Both the position numbers and the translations under genes were made by a program. A stretch of 64,000 nucleotides of DNA from Micromonospora sp. NBC_01813 (GTDB lineage Bacteria > Actinomycetota > Actinomycetes > Mycobacteriales > Micromonosporaceae). Where the stretch lies: the NCBI RefSeq assembly GCF_035917335.1, contig NZ_CP109067.1, positions 1,428,501-1,492,500 on the forward strand. The letters run 5' to 3'. Below, piece after piece: positions 1-9,541 of this stretch. Position 1 is the first letter of the stretch. Each line of letters opens with the position of its first letter. Under the pieces are notes generated by a model. It did no database searches, was not told where the DNA came from, and saw nothing but the letters and a program-made list of their open reading frames with translations.

Positions 1-1
1 G

Positions 2-868
2 CACGGCAACCCACGGACCAGCAGCTGGCAGCAGCGCCCGGACGGTACGGTCGTCGAAGTGTCCGCCGGCTTCGAGCTGTTCGGCGGACCGGCCGCGGTC
101 AACGTGGGCCGGATCGCAGCCGGCCCACAAGGCTGGTTGATCGTCGGCAACCGCATCGGTGGCGCCGCTGTCTGGCTGTCCGCCGAGGCAGACCGGTTCG
201 ACATCGTCGAGGATGAACCCGGCCTGGCATCCGACGACGAAGGCCGGACCTGGGCGCACGACGCGGTCGCCGACGCCGGTGGCTGGCTGGTGGCCGGCGC
301 GATCGGCCGTCCGGGCCGAACAGACCGGGATCCGATGCTGTGGCGGTCGGTGGACGGCCGCCACTGGCGGCGGCTGCCGGTGGCGGGCGGGCCGGCGAAC
401 GAGGAACTGCACCGGTTGGCGATGGCCGGTGACACTGCGGTCGCCGCCGGACAACGTGGCGAGGTCTTCGGTGCCTGGCGTGGCGGCGACGACGGGTGGC
501 GGCAGACCGGGACCTTCGGCAGTACGGACGGCACCGGCGTGCCGATGGTCCGTTCCCTTGTCGCGGACGGCGACCGGATCGTCGCCGTCACCACCACCGG
601 TGCCACCTGGCGGCTCTGGTATTCGACCGACGGCAGCCGGTCGTGGCATGAGCTGACCGCACCGACGGCGATGCCGGCCAGCGCCGACCAGGTCGCGGTC
701 GTCGCCGCTGGCGGCGGGCAACTGCTGATCCTGGTCGACGACGCCAGCTCGGTCCGGGCCTGGCGATGGTGGCTCGATCAGCCACGGTCGATGTCACCCG
801 GGAGGCCGCACGCATCGACGCGACGATCCGTCCGCCGGACTACCGCACCGGCCCGCGGTGGCGCATGA
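2..868 (+). CDS. Sialidase/BNR-like repeat protein, 3' part
   Basis: The reading frame is open from the first bases of the window, so the true start lies upstream and 288 residues are visible. A GTG at 59 is an internal codon with no ribosome site. Repeated units of the type 'WRSVDGRHWRRLP', 'YSTDGSRSWHELT' and 'SDDEGRTWAH' are Asp-box-like blades, as in BNR/sialidase-type beta-propellers, probably an extracytoplasmic fold. No catalytic residues of true sialidases can be assigned from this fragment. The end is followed at once by a metallophosphoesterase whose start lies 49 bases downstream. I infer a propeller protein of unknown ligand and do not claim an enzymatic activity. Confidence 0.55.
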   Translation, partial: HGNPRTSSWQQRPDGTVVEVSAGFELFGGPAAVNVGRIAAGPQGWLIVGNRIGGAAVWLSAEADRFDIVEDEPGLASDDEGRTWAHDAVADAGGWLVAGAIGRPGRTDRDPMLWRSVDGRHWRRLPVAGGPANEELHRLAMAGDTAVAAGQRGEVFGAWRGGDDGWRQTGTFGSTDGTGVPMVRSLVADGDRIVAVTTTGATWRLWYSTDGSRSWHELTAPTAMPASADQVAVVAAGGGQLLILVDDASSVRAWRWWLDQPRSMSPGRPHASTRRSVRRTTAPARGGA

Positions 869-917
869 TCGGATAGAACAGGATCGGGGACGAGGCGGGG
901 ACGGGGAGCGTGCGGCG

Positions 918-1796
918 GTGACGGCACAGCCGGGGACATCTGACCTGACGGCGGCGGGACCGTCGTTGTGGGCCATCAGCGACCTGCACATCTCCTACCC
1001 GGAGAACCGCCAGATCGTGGCGGACCTGGCGGCACCCTCCCCGGACGACTGGCTGATCGTGGCCGGCGACGTCGCCGAGACGGTCGCGAGCGTCGAATGG
1101 GCGCTGGGCACGCTGCGGCAGCGGTTCGCGCAGGTGATCTGGTCACCCGGCAACCACGAACTGTGGACGACCCCGCACGATCCGGTGCGGCTACGCGGCG
1201 TGGCGCGCTACACCCACCTGGTCGAGATGTGCCGGTCACTCGGGGTGCACACCCCGGAGGACCCCTTCCTGGTCTGGCCGGGTGCCGGCGGCCCCGCCAC
1301 GGTCGCACCGCTGTTCACCCTCTACGACTACAGCTTCCTGCCGCCGGGCACCAGCGACAAGACCGAGGGACTGGCGTACGCGTACCGCACCGGGATCGTC
1401 TGTACCGACGAGACGATGCTGCATCCCGACCCGTTCCCGAGCCGGGAGCAGTGGTGCTGGCAGCGGTTGGCCTACACCGAACAGCGGCTCACCGAGGTGG
1501 ATCCACGGTGGCCGACCATCCTGGCCAACCACTATCCGCTGGTCCGGGATCCGATGAACGTGCTGCGCTACCCGGAGTTCGCGATGTGGTGCGGCACCGA
1601 CCGCACCGCCGACTGGCATGTGCGGTTCCGGGCGGCGGCGATGGTCTACGGCCACCTGCACATCCCGCGTACCACCCACTACGACGGGGTGCGGTTCGAA
1701 GAGGTGTCGGTCGGCTACCCCCGGGAATGGCGGCACCGATCCGTACCGCCGGGTCAGTTACGTCGGATCCTGCCGGCACCGGTCGATCCGAGCTGA
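918..1796 (+). CDS. Calcineurin-like metallophosphoesterase
   Basis: A 292-residue cytoplasmic phosphoesterase with all five metal-site blocks: SDLH near residue 22, AGDV near 51, GNHE near 84, NHYP near 205 and YGHLH near 249. The family hydrolyses phosphomono- or diesters with a dinuclear metal centre; the substrate cannot be read from sequence. I chose GTG 918 because a G-rich stretch (GGGGACGGGGAG) sits about 9 bases upstream. An in-frame GTG at 858 would add 20 Arg/Asp-rich residues and overlap the previous gene. The last 39 bases overlap the 3' end of meaB on the opposite strand. Confidence 0.8.
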   Translation: MTAQPGTSDLTAAGPSLWAISDLHISYPENRQIVADLAAPSPDDWLIVAGDVAETVASVEWALGTLRQRFAQVIWSPGNHELWTTPHDPVRLRGVARYTHLVEMCRSLGVHTPEDPFLVWPGAGGPATVAPLFTLYDYSFLPPGTSDKTEGLAYAYRTGIVCTDETMLHPDPFPSREQWCWQRLAYTEQRLTEVDPRWPTILANHYPLVRDPMNVLRYPEFAMWCGTDRTADWHVRFRAAAMVYGHLHIPRTTHYDGVRFEEVSVGYPREWRHRSVPPGQLRRILPAPVDPS

Positions 1797-2807
1797 GCCG
1801 TCAAGACCGCCGGCGGTGAAGGCGGCCAGCAACTGCGCGGCCGCCTGGGCGGGCGTGGTGTCGCCGGCGAGCACCCGGGCCTCGACCTGCGGCGCCAGCG
1901 CGGCGACCCCCGGATGGCCGCGTAGCTGATCGAACAGGCCGTCGCGGACCATCGCCCAGACCCAGCGCAACTGCTGCTGCCGCCGGTGCCGGTCGAGCTC
2001 GCCGCTGGCCCGCCGTCGGTCCTGGTGGGTGAGCACCTGCTGCCATACCTCGGCCAGTCCGACCCCGTCGCGGCCGCTGGCCGTCAGCACCGGGACGGTC
2101 CAGCCGTCGTCCGCGCCGCGCAGCATCCGCAGTGCCCCGGACAGCTCGCGGGCGGCAGCACGCGCCTCGGCGGTGTGTGCACCGTCGGCCTTGTTGACCA
2201 CGACGACGTCGGCGAGTTCCAGGACACCCTTCTTGATGCCCTGCAGCTGGTCGCCGGTGCGGGCCAGGGTCAGCAGCAGGAAGGTGTCGACCATCTCCGC
2301 CACGGTGGTCTCGGACTGGCCGACCCCGACGGTCTCCACCAGCACCACGTCGTAGCCGGCGGACTCCACCACCACGATCGCCTCCCGGGTGGCCCGGGCG
2401 ACCCCGCCGAGGGTGCCGGCGGTCGGCGACGGTCGGACGAACGCCGCCGGATCGGTGGCCAGCCGGGCCATTCTTGTCTTGTCGCCGAGGATGCTGCCGC
2501 CGCTGCGCGCCGACGACGGGTCGACCGCGAGTACCGCAACCCGATGCCCGCTGGTGGTCAGCTGCGTACCGAGAGCGTCGATGAACGTGGACTTGCCGAC
2601 GCCGGGGACGCCGGTCACCCCGACCCGACGGGCCCGCCCGGCGTACGGGGTCAGCGCCACCAGCATCTGCTGGGCGTGTGCCCGGTGATCGGCGCGGGTC
2701 GATTCGACCAGGGTGATCGCCCGGGCCAGCCAGGCCGGGTCGCCCGCCCGTACCCCGGTGACGTAGTCGTCGACCGAGGGCAGGCGGCGCCGAACTCCGC
2801 TGGTCAT
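1758..2807 (-). CDS. meaB: Methylmalonyl-CoA mutase-associated GTPase MeaB
   Basis: A 349-residue P-loop GTPase of the MeaB/ArgK family, which gates B12 cofactor loading and protects methylmalonyl-CoA mutase from inactivation. The Walker A motif is GVPGVGKS near residue 67. The aspartates of the switch regions ([22 protein letters not shown]) and the guanine-specificity motif NKAD are present. Its ATG overlaps the mutB stop codon as ATGA, so it is the third gene of a mutA-mutB-meaB operon. That is the expected partner context and makes the assignment secure. The 3' end runs 39 bases into the convergent phosphoesterase gene. Confidence 0.95.
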   Translation of the reverse strand: MTSGVRRRLPSVDDYVTGVRAGDPAWLARAITLVESTRADHRAHAQQMLVALTPYAGRARRVGVTGVPGVGKSTFIDALGTQLTTSGHRVAVLAVDPSSARSGGSILGDKTRMARLATDPAAFVRPSPTAGTLGGVARATREAIVVVESAGYDVVLVETVGVGQSETTVAEMVDTFLLLTLARTGDQLQGIKKGVLELADVVVVNKADGAHTAEARAAARELSGALRMLRGADDGWTVPVLTASGRDGVGLAEVWQQVLTHQDRRRASGELDRHRRQQQLRWVWAMVRDGLFDQLRGHPGVAALAPQVEARVLAGDTTPAQAAAQLLAAFTAGGLDGSARIDRCRQDPT

Positions 2808-5035
2808 CCGCCCTCGGCGTCGCCGTGCCCCAGCCGGTGGGACAGTTCGGTGAGCAGATCGACGGCGGCCTCGGCCAGCACCGTACCGGGCGGGAAGATC
2901 GCCGCCGCGCCGGCCGCCCGCAGCGCGTCGAAGTCCTGTGGTGGGATCACCCCACCCACGATGATCATGATGTCGTCCCGTCCGAGCGCGGCCAACTCGT
3001 CGCGCAGCGCCGGCACCAGGGTGAGATGGCCGGCGGCGAGCGAGTTGACCCCGACCAGGTGCACGTCCGCCTCGACGGCCTGGCGGGCGACCTCCGCCGG
3101 GGTCTGGAACAGCGGTCCCACGTCGACGTCGAAGCCGAGGTCGGCGAAGGCGGTCGCGACCACCTTCTGCCCCCGGTCGTGGCCGTCCTGGCCCATCTTG
3201 GCGACCAGGATCCGGGGGCGGCGCCCCTCGGCGTCGGCGAACGCGTCGGTGGCCGACCGCGCCCGGTCGATGGCCGCCACCGCGCCCGCCTCCTGTCGGT
3301 ACACCCCACTGATCGTACGGATCTGTGCCGAGTGCCGGCCGTACACCCGTTCCAGCGCGGCGGAGATCTCGCCGACGGTGGCCCGGGCCCGGGCAGCCTC
3401 GACCGCCAACGCGAGCAGGTTGCCGGCCAGGTCACCGCCTCCGGCCGACGGCGTGCCGGCTCCGGCGCCGCCCGACCCGGCGCCAGCCGCTTCGGTCAGC
3501 GCGGCCAGGGCGGCGGCGCAGGCCGGCTCGTCACGCTCGGCGCGCAGCCGACGCAGCTTCGCCAGCTGCGCGGCACGTACCGCCGTGTTGTCGATCTTGA
3601 GTACGTCGATCGGCTCGTCGGCGTCGGGCCGGAACCGGTTCATCCCGATCACCGGTTGCCGCCCGGAATCGATCCGCGCCTGGGTACGCGCCGCCGCCTC
3701 CTCGATCCGCAGCTTCGGCAGGCCCTCATCGATCGCCTGGGCCATCCCGCCGGCCGCCTGCACCTCCTGGATGTGCGACCAGGCGCGTCGGGCCAGGTCA
3801 TGGGTGAGCCGCTCCAGGTAGAAGCTGCCACCCCACGGGTCGATCACCCGGTTGGTGCCGGACTCCTGCGCCAGCAGCAACTGGGTGTTGCGGGCGATCC
3901 GGGCGGAGAAGTCGGTCGGCAGCGCAAGGGCCTCGTCGAGGGCGTTGGTGTGCAGCGACTGGGTGTGCCCCTGGGTGGCGGCCATCGCCTCCACGCAGGT
4001 ACGCACCACGTTGGTGAACACGTCCTGGGCGGTCAGCGACCAGCCGGACGTCTGGCAGTGGGTGCGCAGGCTCAGCGACTTCGGGTTGCTGGCGCCGGCG
4101 TCGCGGACCAGCCGGGCCCACAGCAGCCGCGCCGCCCGCAGCTTCGCGACCTCCATGAAGAAGTTCATGCCGATCGCCCAGAAGAACGACAGCCGGGGTG
4201 CGAACGTGTCCACGTCCAGCCCGGCGGCCTGCCCGGCCCGCAGATACTCCACCCCGTCGGCGAGGGTGTAGGCCAGCTCCAGGTCGGCGGTCGCGCCGGC
4301 CTCCTGGATGTGGTAGCCCGAGATGGAGATCGAGTTGAACTTCGGCATCCGCGCCGAGGTGTAGGCGAAGATGTCGGAGATGATCCGCATCGACGGCCCG
4401 GGCGGGTAGATGTAGGTGTTGCGGACCATGAACTCCTTGAGGATGTCGTTCTGGATGGTCCCGGTCAGCTTCTCCGGGGCGACGCCCTGCTCCTGCGCGG
4501 CGACGATGTACAGCGCCAGCACCGGCAGCACCGCGCCGTTCATCGTCATCGACACGCTCATCTTGTCCAGCGGGATGCCGTCGAAGAGTTGCCGCATGTC
4601 GTAGATGGAGTCGACCGCCACCCCGGCCATGCCCACGTCACCGGCGACCCGGGGGTGGTCGGAGTCGTAGCCCCGGTGGGTCGCCAGGTCGAAGGCGATG
4701 GACAGGCCCTTCTGTCCGGCGGCCAGGTTGCGCCGGTAGAAGGCGTTGGACTCCTCGGCGGTCGAGAAGCCGGCGTACTGGCGGATCGTCCACGGCTGGG
4801 TGGTGTACATCGTCGGATACGGCCCGCGCAGGTACGGCGGCACACCCGGCACCGTGTCGAGGAAGTCCAGCCCGGCGGTGTCCGCGGCGGTGTACAGCGG
4901 CGCCACCGCGATGCCCTCCGGGGTGTGCCAGGTCAGCTCGGGCAGCACCGGACCGGACCGGTCGGACCGCGGTTGCGAGTCCGACCGCGCCCCGTCGGCC
5001 GGATGCAGCCTGGCGTGCGAGAAGTCCGGGATCAT
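2804..5035 (-). CDS. mutB: Methylmalonyl-CoA mutase, large (catalytic) subunit
   Basis: A 743-residue subunit that interconverts (R)-methylmalonyl-CoA and succinyl-CoA using adenosylcobalamin. The N-terminal two thirds form the TIM barrel, with substrate-contact segments such as [18 protein letters not shown] and QNDILKEF. The C-terminal domain carries the B12-binding signature DGHDRG, with the cobalt-ligand histidine, and the following GVNSL and GGVIPPQ segments. The ATG at 5035 overlaps the mutA stop (ATGA). An upstream in-frame start would add 37 Arg-rich residues inside mutA and is unlikely. A Gly/Ala-rich linker of about 25 residues separates barrel and B12 domain. Confidence 0.96.
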   Translation of the reverse strand: MIPDFSHARLHPADGARSDSQPRSDRSGPVLPELTWHTPEGIAVAPLYTAADTAGLDFLDTVPGVPPYLRGPYPTMYTTQPWTIRQYAGFSTAEESNAFYRRNLAAGQKGLSIAFDLATHRGYDSDHPRVAGDVGMAGVAVDSIYDMRQLFDGIPLDKMSVSMTMNGAVLPVLALYIVAAQEQGVAPEKLTGTIQNDILKEFMVRNTYIYPPGPSMRIISDIFAYTSARMPKFNSISISGYHIQEAGATADLELAYTLADGVEYLRAGQAAGLDVDTFAPRLSFFWAIGMNFFMEVAKLRAARLLWARLVRDAGASNPKSLSLRTHCQTSGWSLTAQDVFTNVVRTCVEAMAATQGHTQSLHTNALDEALALPTDFSARIARNTQLLLAQESGTNRVIDPWGGSFYLERLTHDLARRAWSHIQEVQAAGGMAQAIDEGLPKLRIEEAAARTQARIDSGRQPVIGMNRFRPDADEPIDVLKIDNTAVRAAQLAKLRRLRAERDEPACAAALAALTEAAGAGSGGAGAGTPSAGGGDLAGNLLALAVEAARARATVGEISAALERVYGRHSAQIRTISGVYRQEAGAVAAIDRARSATDAFADAEGRRPRILVAKMGQDGHDRGQKVVATAFADLGFDVDVGPLFQTPAEVARQAVEADVHLVGVNSLAAGHLTLVPALRDELAALGRDDIMIIVGGVIPPQDFDALRAAGAAAIFPPGTVLAEAAVDLLTELSHRLGHGDAEGG

Positions 5036-6924
5036 CGGGGCACCCCCAGATCGTCGAGCGTGGCGTCGACCACGGCCAGGGCATCGCACCCGGCGTACAG
5101 ATAGTCGTCGACGTGGTCGTACCCGCCCGGCCGGCCGGCGAGCCACACCCGGCGGGCACCGGCCTTGGCCAGCGCGGCGGCCAGCGGCGTCGCGGTGGTG
5201 GCGTAGCTGGCGTCGGTGCCGCAGATGCAGACCACCATGGACGGATCGGCGGCGAAGGCGGCGGCGATCGCCGCCGGATCATCGGCGGGGTCGCCGACCC
5301 GGGTGGTGTCGACGCCGCCGGCGGCGAACAGGTTCGCGGCGAAGCCGGCGCGGGCGCTGTGCGTCGCGAGCGGGCCCAGGGTGGCCAGCATGACCGTCGG
5401 CCGGGTGCCGGTGGCGCCCAGGTGCGCGTCGGCGCGGTCGCGGCGGGCTTCGAACCCGTCGGCGTAGTGCCGGCGGGGCAGGCCGCCGCCGGGTGCCGGC
5501 GCAGCCGGGGTACGGGCGAGCGGCCGCTCGGCCAGGTTCGGGAACTCGCTGACCCCGGTGATCGGATCCCGCCGGTGGGCCAGGTCGTCGGCTCGTCGTG
5601 CCCAGACCGCGTCGATGCGTTCGGCGATCAGTCCGTCGCTGAGCGCGGCCTGGACCCCACCGGCCCGTTCGAGCTCGGTGAACCACTCCCAGGCGGCCGT
5701 GGCCAGGTCGGCGGTGAGCCGCTCGACGTACCAGGACCCGCCGGCGGGGTCGAGGACCCGGCCGAGGTGCGACTCGGCCAGCAGCACCGACTGGGTGTTG
5801 CGGGCGATCCGGCGGGCGAACCCGTCGGGAAGTCCGAGCCGGGCGTCGAACGGCGCGACGGTGACCGAATCAGCCCCACCGATCCCGGCGGCGAAGCAGG
5901 CCACCGTGGTGCGCAGCATGTTCACCCACGGGTCGCGGGCGGTCATCATCGCCGAGGAGGTCACCGCGTGTTGTAGCTGCCGCCCGGCGTCGGGCACCCC
6001 GCACAGTTCGGCGATCCGGGCCCAGGCCTGGCGAGCCGCGCGCAGCTTGGCGATGGTGGCGAACTGGTCGACGGTGGCCGCGTAGCGGAACTCCAGCTGC
6101 GCGAAGGCCGCCGGGAGGTCGAGCCCGGCGGCGGTCAGGGCCCGCAGGTACGCCAGCCCGGTGGCCAGGGCGCAGCCGAGCTCCTGGGCGTCGCTGCCAC
6201 CCGCATCGTGGTAGACGGTGGCGTCCACGGTGACCGCCCGCAACCGGGGAGACCGGGCGGTGTACGCCACCAGCTCAGCCAACTGCGTGAGGTCGGCGCG
6301 TTGCCCGGTGCGCGCCTGCCAGCCCAACGGGTCGGCACCGAGGTTGCCGGCCAGCGCGCCCGGTTCGACGCCGTTGCTCGCGGCGACCGCGAGCAACGCC
6401 TCGGCGGCGGCCGCCGAGGCGGGGCCGGCGTCGAGGACCACCGGGGCGAGGTCCAGGTGCACCCCGTCGAGGGCTTCGGCCAGCTCCGCCGGCGGTGACC
6501 CGGCCGCGACCAGATCGATCCAGAGCGAGGTGGCGCCGTTGGCGAGGTCGGCCAGTGCCGCTTCGCGCACCGATTTCGGGTCCGGGTCGGCGTACCGCTG
6601 CCGCACGTCCCATCCGGCGACCGTCTCGCCCGGGTCGGTCCCGCCGGCGCCGCCGCCGTCGCGCCGGACCCGGGTGCCCCGGACGAACGGCGCGTGCCCA
6701 GGCAGCCCGATCGCCGGTGTCACCGCCGGCCGATGGTGCACCGGTGCGATCCGGATTCCGTCGTACGTGGTGGTGGCCAGCAGGTCGTCGACTGACTCGG
6801 CGGGGGTGTCCGCGCCGGCAGCGCCCGATTTGCGTAGGACGCCGAGCGCGAGCCGCCGCCAGTCGTCCGGCGTGGCCGGCGGGAAGCCGGCGGCCAGGTC
6901 CAGGCTCTCGGGGGGCACCGTCAT
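5032..6924 (-). CDS. mutA: Methylmalonyl-CoA mutase, small subunit
   Basis: A 630-residue homologue of the catalytic subunit that forms the non-catalytic partner of the heterodimer. It keeps the barrel layout (for example '[33 protein letters not shown]'-type region near residue 370) but lacks the DGHDRG cobalt-ligand motif; the equivalent C-terminal region begins TVMLATLGP. It is the first gene of the mutAB-meaB operon. No Shine-Dalgarno sequence precedes the ATG. Instead a TANNNT hexamer lies 6 bases upstream, so the message may be leaderless. Confidence 0.95.
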   Translation of the reverse strand: MTVPPESLDLAAGFPPATPDDWRRLALGVLRKSGAAGADTPAESVDDLLATTTYDGIRIAPVHHRPAVTPAIGLPGHAPFVRGTRVRRDGGGAGGTDPGETVAGWDVRQRYADPDPKSVREAALADLANGATSLWIDLVAAGSPPAELAEALDGVHLDLAPVVLDAGPASAAAAEALLAVAASNGVEPGALAGNLGADPLGWQARTGQRADLTQLAELVAYTARSPRLRAVTVDATVYHDAGGSDAQELGCALATGLAYLRALTAAGLDLPAAFAQLEFRYAATVDQFATIAKLRAARQAWARIAELCGVPDAGRQLQHAVTSSAMMTARDPWVNMLRTTVACFAAGIGGADSVTVAPFDARLGLPDGFARRIARNTQSVLLAESHLGRVLDPAGGSWYVERLTADLATAAWEWFTELERAGGVQAALSDGLIAERIDAVWARRADDLAHRRDPITGVSEFPNLAERPLARTPAAPAPGGGLPRRHYADGFEARRDRADAHLGATGTRPTVMLATLGPLATHSARAGFAANLFAAGGVDTTRVGDPADDPAAIAAAFAADPSMVVCICGTDASYATTATPLAAALAKAGARRVWLAGRPGGYDHVDDYLYAGCDALAVVDATLDDLGVPR

Positions 6925-6930
6925 GGTCGG

Positions 6931-6936
6931 ATGTTA
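6931..6936 (-). promoter_or_regulatory. Candidate -10 box for leaderless mutA mRNA
   Basis: On the minus strand TAACAT ends 6 bases before the mutA ATG and no purine-rich ribosome site is present. A TANNNT hexamer at this distance is the usual arrangement of leaderless actinobacterial transcripts, with transcription starting at or next to the A of ATG. No good -35 is visible. Confidence 0.4.
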
Positions 6937-7059
6937 AGGGTCCGTTGCGCATTCGGTAGGGACCGCACCCGTACTGTGACCACATCCACGACGCGTGGTC
7001 GACGTCTGGTAGCCATCCGATTACTTCCGTGGCGCTCGGGGTGTCGGCGGTCTCCTTTG

Positions 7060-8271
7060 TCAGGGGTGCCGCGCGGCAGGTGAGAGTGCGGCTTCGCGCA
7101 GCACCTGGTCGATCACTGCGGACTCGGTGTACCACGCGGACACCCGACTCAACCACGCCACCTCGCCGGGGTAACCGTCCGGCGGATCGTGCGGCTCGGA
7201 GAAGTCCGGCTGCTGCACCGGCGTACCCAGGCGGGCCCGGCGGGTACCGGCGACGATCATCGCCGCCTCCACCAGCGCCGCCCGGTCGACCTCGTCGAGG
7301 CCGGTGACTCCCGCCACCCGCCCGGCGGCCGGCACCACCCGGACGTCGATGTACGGGCGCAGCGCCAGTCTCCCGTCGCGGATCTCGGTGACCCGGCGGT
7401 GCAGGGCGTAGTCGATGTCGCGCAGCGCCACCCAGGAGCGGTGGGCGCGGCCGTCGAGGACGAGTTGTGGCTGCGCGACGGTGACCGCCCGCCACAGCGG
7501 CGCGAGCCGCCGCCAGGACCGCTGCCGCCGCTGCCAGGAAATCGCGCGGTCCACCGCCGGACCCCAGGTGGGCAGGGTCAGCCCGGTCAGCATGGCGAGA
7601 GCGCCGATGGTGACCAGGACCGCGGCGATCTGCGGTTCGCCGGTGGGCTGGGCGCCGAGCCGGTAGGCGATCAGGTAGCCGGTCTTCGTCGCGCAGTAGA
7701 GCAGCGCGGCGCCGGCACCGAACGCGGTGACCCGTAGTCCGCGTCGCAGCCAGCGACGTGGCGTGACCTGCGAGAACCGCCAGCAGAGCCGGGCCAGGTC
7801 GGCGGCGTAGAAGACGAACACGCACAGGTAGACGACCAGGTAGGTGGCGACCGCCGGGTCGGCGGCGTGCTCGACGACCAGCCGGACCGGCCCGCCTGAG
7901 GCCACCGTCGTCGCCCACAGGGCGGTGAGCAGTCCGAACACGACCGTCGAGGCGATGATCCGAATCCGGGCCCGGCGGGCGGCGACCGCCGGTGGCAGGG
8001 CCAGGAACAGCAGGAGGATCTCCGAGTTGGCGGCGACCGCCATGACGCCGGCGTGGGCGAGCAGCTTCGCCAGGTTCGCCAGCCCGGTCGTCTGCTCCAG
8101 CACCCGCGCCACCGGCTGGACGGCGAAGGTGACGCCGGCGGCGAACGCGAAGAACGCGTACACCATGGCGCGCAGCACCCGGTTGTCCGGATCGCGGCGC
8201 AGGTCACGCAGCTTGTACCCGAAGGCGAGCCAACCTGCCAGCGCGCAGATGACGTACAGGGGGGTGTCCAT
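7060..8271 (-). CDS. MAB_1171c-type multi-pass membrane protein
   Basis: A 403-residue protein whose first about 240 residues hold roughly seven hydrophobic segments (starting MDTPLYVICALAGWLAFGY), followed by a soluble, Arg-rich C-terminal region of about 160 residues. It resembles actinobacterial proteins annotated as MAB_1171c-family putative transporters; the biochemical role is unknown. The ATG at 8271 lies 7 bases after the stop of the ImmA gene, so the two are co-transcribed. A longer upstream start would run through the ImmA gene. The context (EspR-like regulator, ImmA protease) suggests a regulated membrane effector, which is inference. Confidence 0.7.
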   Translation of the reverse strand: MDTPLYVICALAGWLAFGYKLRDLRRDPDNRVLRAMVYAFFAFAAGVTFAVQPVARVLEQTTGLANLAKLLAHAGVMAVAANSEILLLFLALPPAVAARRARIRIIASTVVFGLLTALWATTVASGGPVRLVVEHAADPAVATYLVVYLCVFVFYAADLARLCWRFSQVTPRRWLRRGLRVTAFGAGAALLYCATKTGYLIAYRLGAQPTGEPQIAAVLVTIGALAMLTGLTLPTWGPAVDRAISWQRRQRSWRRLAPLWRAVTVAQPQLVLDGRAHRSWVALRDIDYALHRRVTEIRDGRLALRPYIDVRVVPAAGRVAGVTGLDEVDRAALVEAAMIVAGTRRARLGTPVQQPDFSEPHDPPDGYPGEVAWLSRVSAWYTESAVIDQVLREAALSPAARHP

Positions 8272-8278
8272 CCGCGGG

Positions 8279-8833
8279 TTACCGGGGCGGGGGTTCGAGC
8301 CCGTGCCGCAGCCGTGCCTCCAACGCGGCGTCGGTGCCCGTCGCGGGCGGGGTCCCGGTGTCCTGGGTGCTGGCATCCGACTCGCGTACCGCCAGCTCCA
8401 GCAGGATCGTCGCCATCATCTCCGCCTCCTGTTCCTCACGGCGGCTGTACACCCCGGTCCGGTTGAGTACCCGGTCGACCATCCTCGGGCGCAGCGCTGG
8501 CAGCAACAGCCTGCTCGCCTGCGGATCGTCGAGGGCGAGGGCGCGGTGGTCCAACAGGATGTGACCGAGCTCGTGGGCGATGATGTGGTCGCGGTGCACC
8601 CGGCTGGTGTGTTCCTCGTAGGCGATGACGTGCCCGATGTCGGTGAACAGGGTCAGTCCGAACGGGGCGCCGGCCGGCATCGGCATGCCGACGAGGGTGA
8701 TGTGTTTGCCGAGCACCTCGCCGACCCGCTGGCACAGCTGGGCGGCGTCGAAGGGCCGGGGGATCTCGAGGCCCCTGCCCTGGAAGTGGCGTAGCCGGCT
8801 CAGGCAGGTCTGGCGCAGCGGCGATGACTTCAT
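8279..8833 (-). CDS. ImmA/IrrE-family zinc metallopeptidase
   Basis: A 184-residue protein with the zincin motif HELGH near residue 90 and a downstream EEQEAE segment that would supply the third zinc ligand. ImmA/IrrE proteins cleave or inactivate a partner repressor, often of the XRE type. The ATG at 8833 is preceded by GAGGAAGG at a suitable distance. It lies 47 bases downstream of an XRE regulator gene and 7 bases upstream of a membrane-protein gene, forming a three-gene operon. The adjacent regulator is its obvious candidate substrate, which is inference from context. Confidence 0.85.
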   Translation of the reverse strand: MKSSPLRQTCLSRLRHFQGRGLEIPRPFDAAQLCQRVGEVLGKHITLVGMPMPAGAPFGLTLFTDIGHVIAYEEHTSRVHRDHIIAHELGHILLDHRALALDDPQASRLLLPALRPRMVDRVLNRTGVYSRREEQEAEMMATILLELAVRESDASTQDTGTPPATGTDAALEARLRHGLEPPPR

Positions 8834-8880
8834 GTCCGTGCCTTCCTCGCCTCGGTCCGTCCGCCGCCACCGCATGACGA

Positions 8881-9345
8881 TCACGGGTTGTGGCGTCGGT
8901 CGGCGGCGTCGCCGCTGTCGCCGTGCCGCAGCTCCAGTGCCTGCACCACCCGGTCGAGGATGTCCCCGACCGCGTCGAGGTGCTCCTCGGGCAGCGTACT
9001 CAACCGGGTCGCCACCGCGCGGACCTTGAGATTGCGCATCGCCTGCAGCGCGTGCAGGTCCCGCTCGATCTCGCCGGACCTGCGGCGGTCGAAGAAGTAG
9101 GCGGGGTCGACGTCGAAGAAGTCCGCCAGGGACTCCAGGTGTTCCTTCGTCGGATTCGTCCGCCGCCCGGTACGCAGCTGCCAGATGTACACATCGGAGA
9201 TGGAGCCGCCGCGGTCGCGGATGGCGTCGGCGGCTTCCCGCGAGGTGTAGGGATCGCGTCCGGCCGGCCGGACCGTCTCGAACAGCAGGTTGAGCCGGTC
9301 GGCCAGGGTGGATCCGGCCGGGGGAGTGGTGCCGCCGCCCGTCAC
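8881..9345 (-). CDS. EspR-like XRE-family transcriptional regulator
   Basis: A 154-residue DNA-binding protein. The N-terminal segment (LADRLNLLFETV, then YTSREAADAI, then YIWQLRTGRRTNP) closely follows the mycobacterial EspR layout, including the extended helix-turn-helix and the downstream LADFFDVDPAYF block. The C-terminal helices probably dimerise. GTG 9345 is chosen because GGAGG ends 5 bases before it; the upstream in-frame GTG at 9351 overlaps that ribosome site. It leads an operon with an ImmA protease and a membrane protein. A well-formed promoter and repeated AGTCAGT elements lie upstream, consistent with autoregulation. Confidence 0.85.
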   Translation of the reverse strand: MTGGGTTPPAGSTLADRLNLLFETVRPAGRDPYTSREAADAIRDRGGSISDVYIWQLRTGRRTNPTKEHLESLADFFDVDPAYFFDRRRSGEIERDLHALQAMRNLKVRAVATRLSTLPEEHLDAVGDILDRVVQALELRHGDSGDAADRRHNP

Positions 9346-9390
9346 GGCCACCTCCGTCGGAAATGCAGCTAAGATTGGTCGCGCCTCGGC

Positions 9391-9430
9391 AGTCAGTTAA
9401 CAACAGTTGGCGGCCGAACGCAGAGTCAGT
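9391..9430. promoter_or_regulatory. Repeated AGTCAGT, likely regulator operator
   Basis: AGTCAGT occurs at 9391-9397 and again at 9424-9430, 33 bases (about three helical turns) apart. The distal copy overlaps the -10 box. A second direct repeat, CAGTT at 9394 and 9404 (10-base period), sits in the leader. The position fits autoregulation by the EspR-like protein. Confidence 0.4.
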
Positions 9431-9457
9431 ATACGATCACGACCTGAGGTTGACCAA
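9428..9457 (-). promoter_or_regulatory. Promoter of the regulator-ImmA-membrane operon
   Basis: Minus strand: -35 TTGGTC (9452-9457), 18-base spacer, -10 TATACT (9428-9433). This would start transcription near 9421 and leave a leader of about 75 bases before the GTG at 9345. Confidence 0.5.
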
Positions 9458-9492
9458 GCCCCGTTCGGCGGCAACCTCGATGCCGCTGGTGC

Positions 9493-9525
9493 GGTGAGGG
9501 GCGCGGAACGGGGGCGCCCCTCACC
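9493..9525 (-). terminator. Hairpin terminator after the glycosidase gene
   Basis: A perfect 11-bp stem (GGTGAGGGGCG paired with CGCCCCTCACC) with an 11-base loop, 17 bases past the stop codon of the minus-strand gene ending at 9542. There is no U-tract, as is usual for GC-rich actinobacterial terminators. It separates this gene from the promoter of the next minus-strand operon. Confidence 0.7.
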
Positions 9526-9541
9526 CCACCAGCTGGTGACC

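Noticed and set aside
2825-5104. A 759-codon open frame on the plus strand antisense to mutB
   Set aside because: It is the mirror of a secure gene in GC-rich DNA; its product is Gly/Arg/Val-rich with no family motifs.
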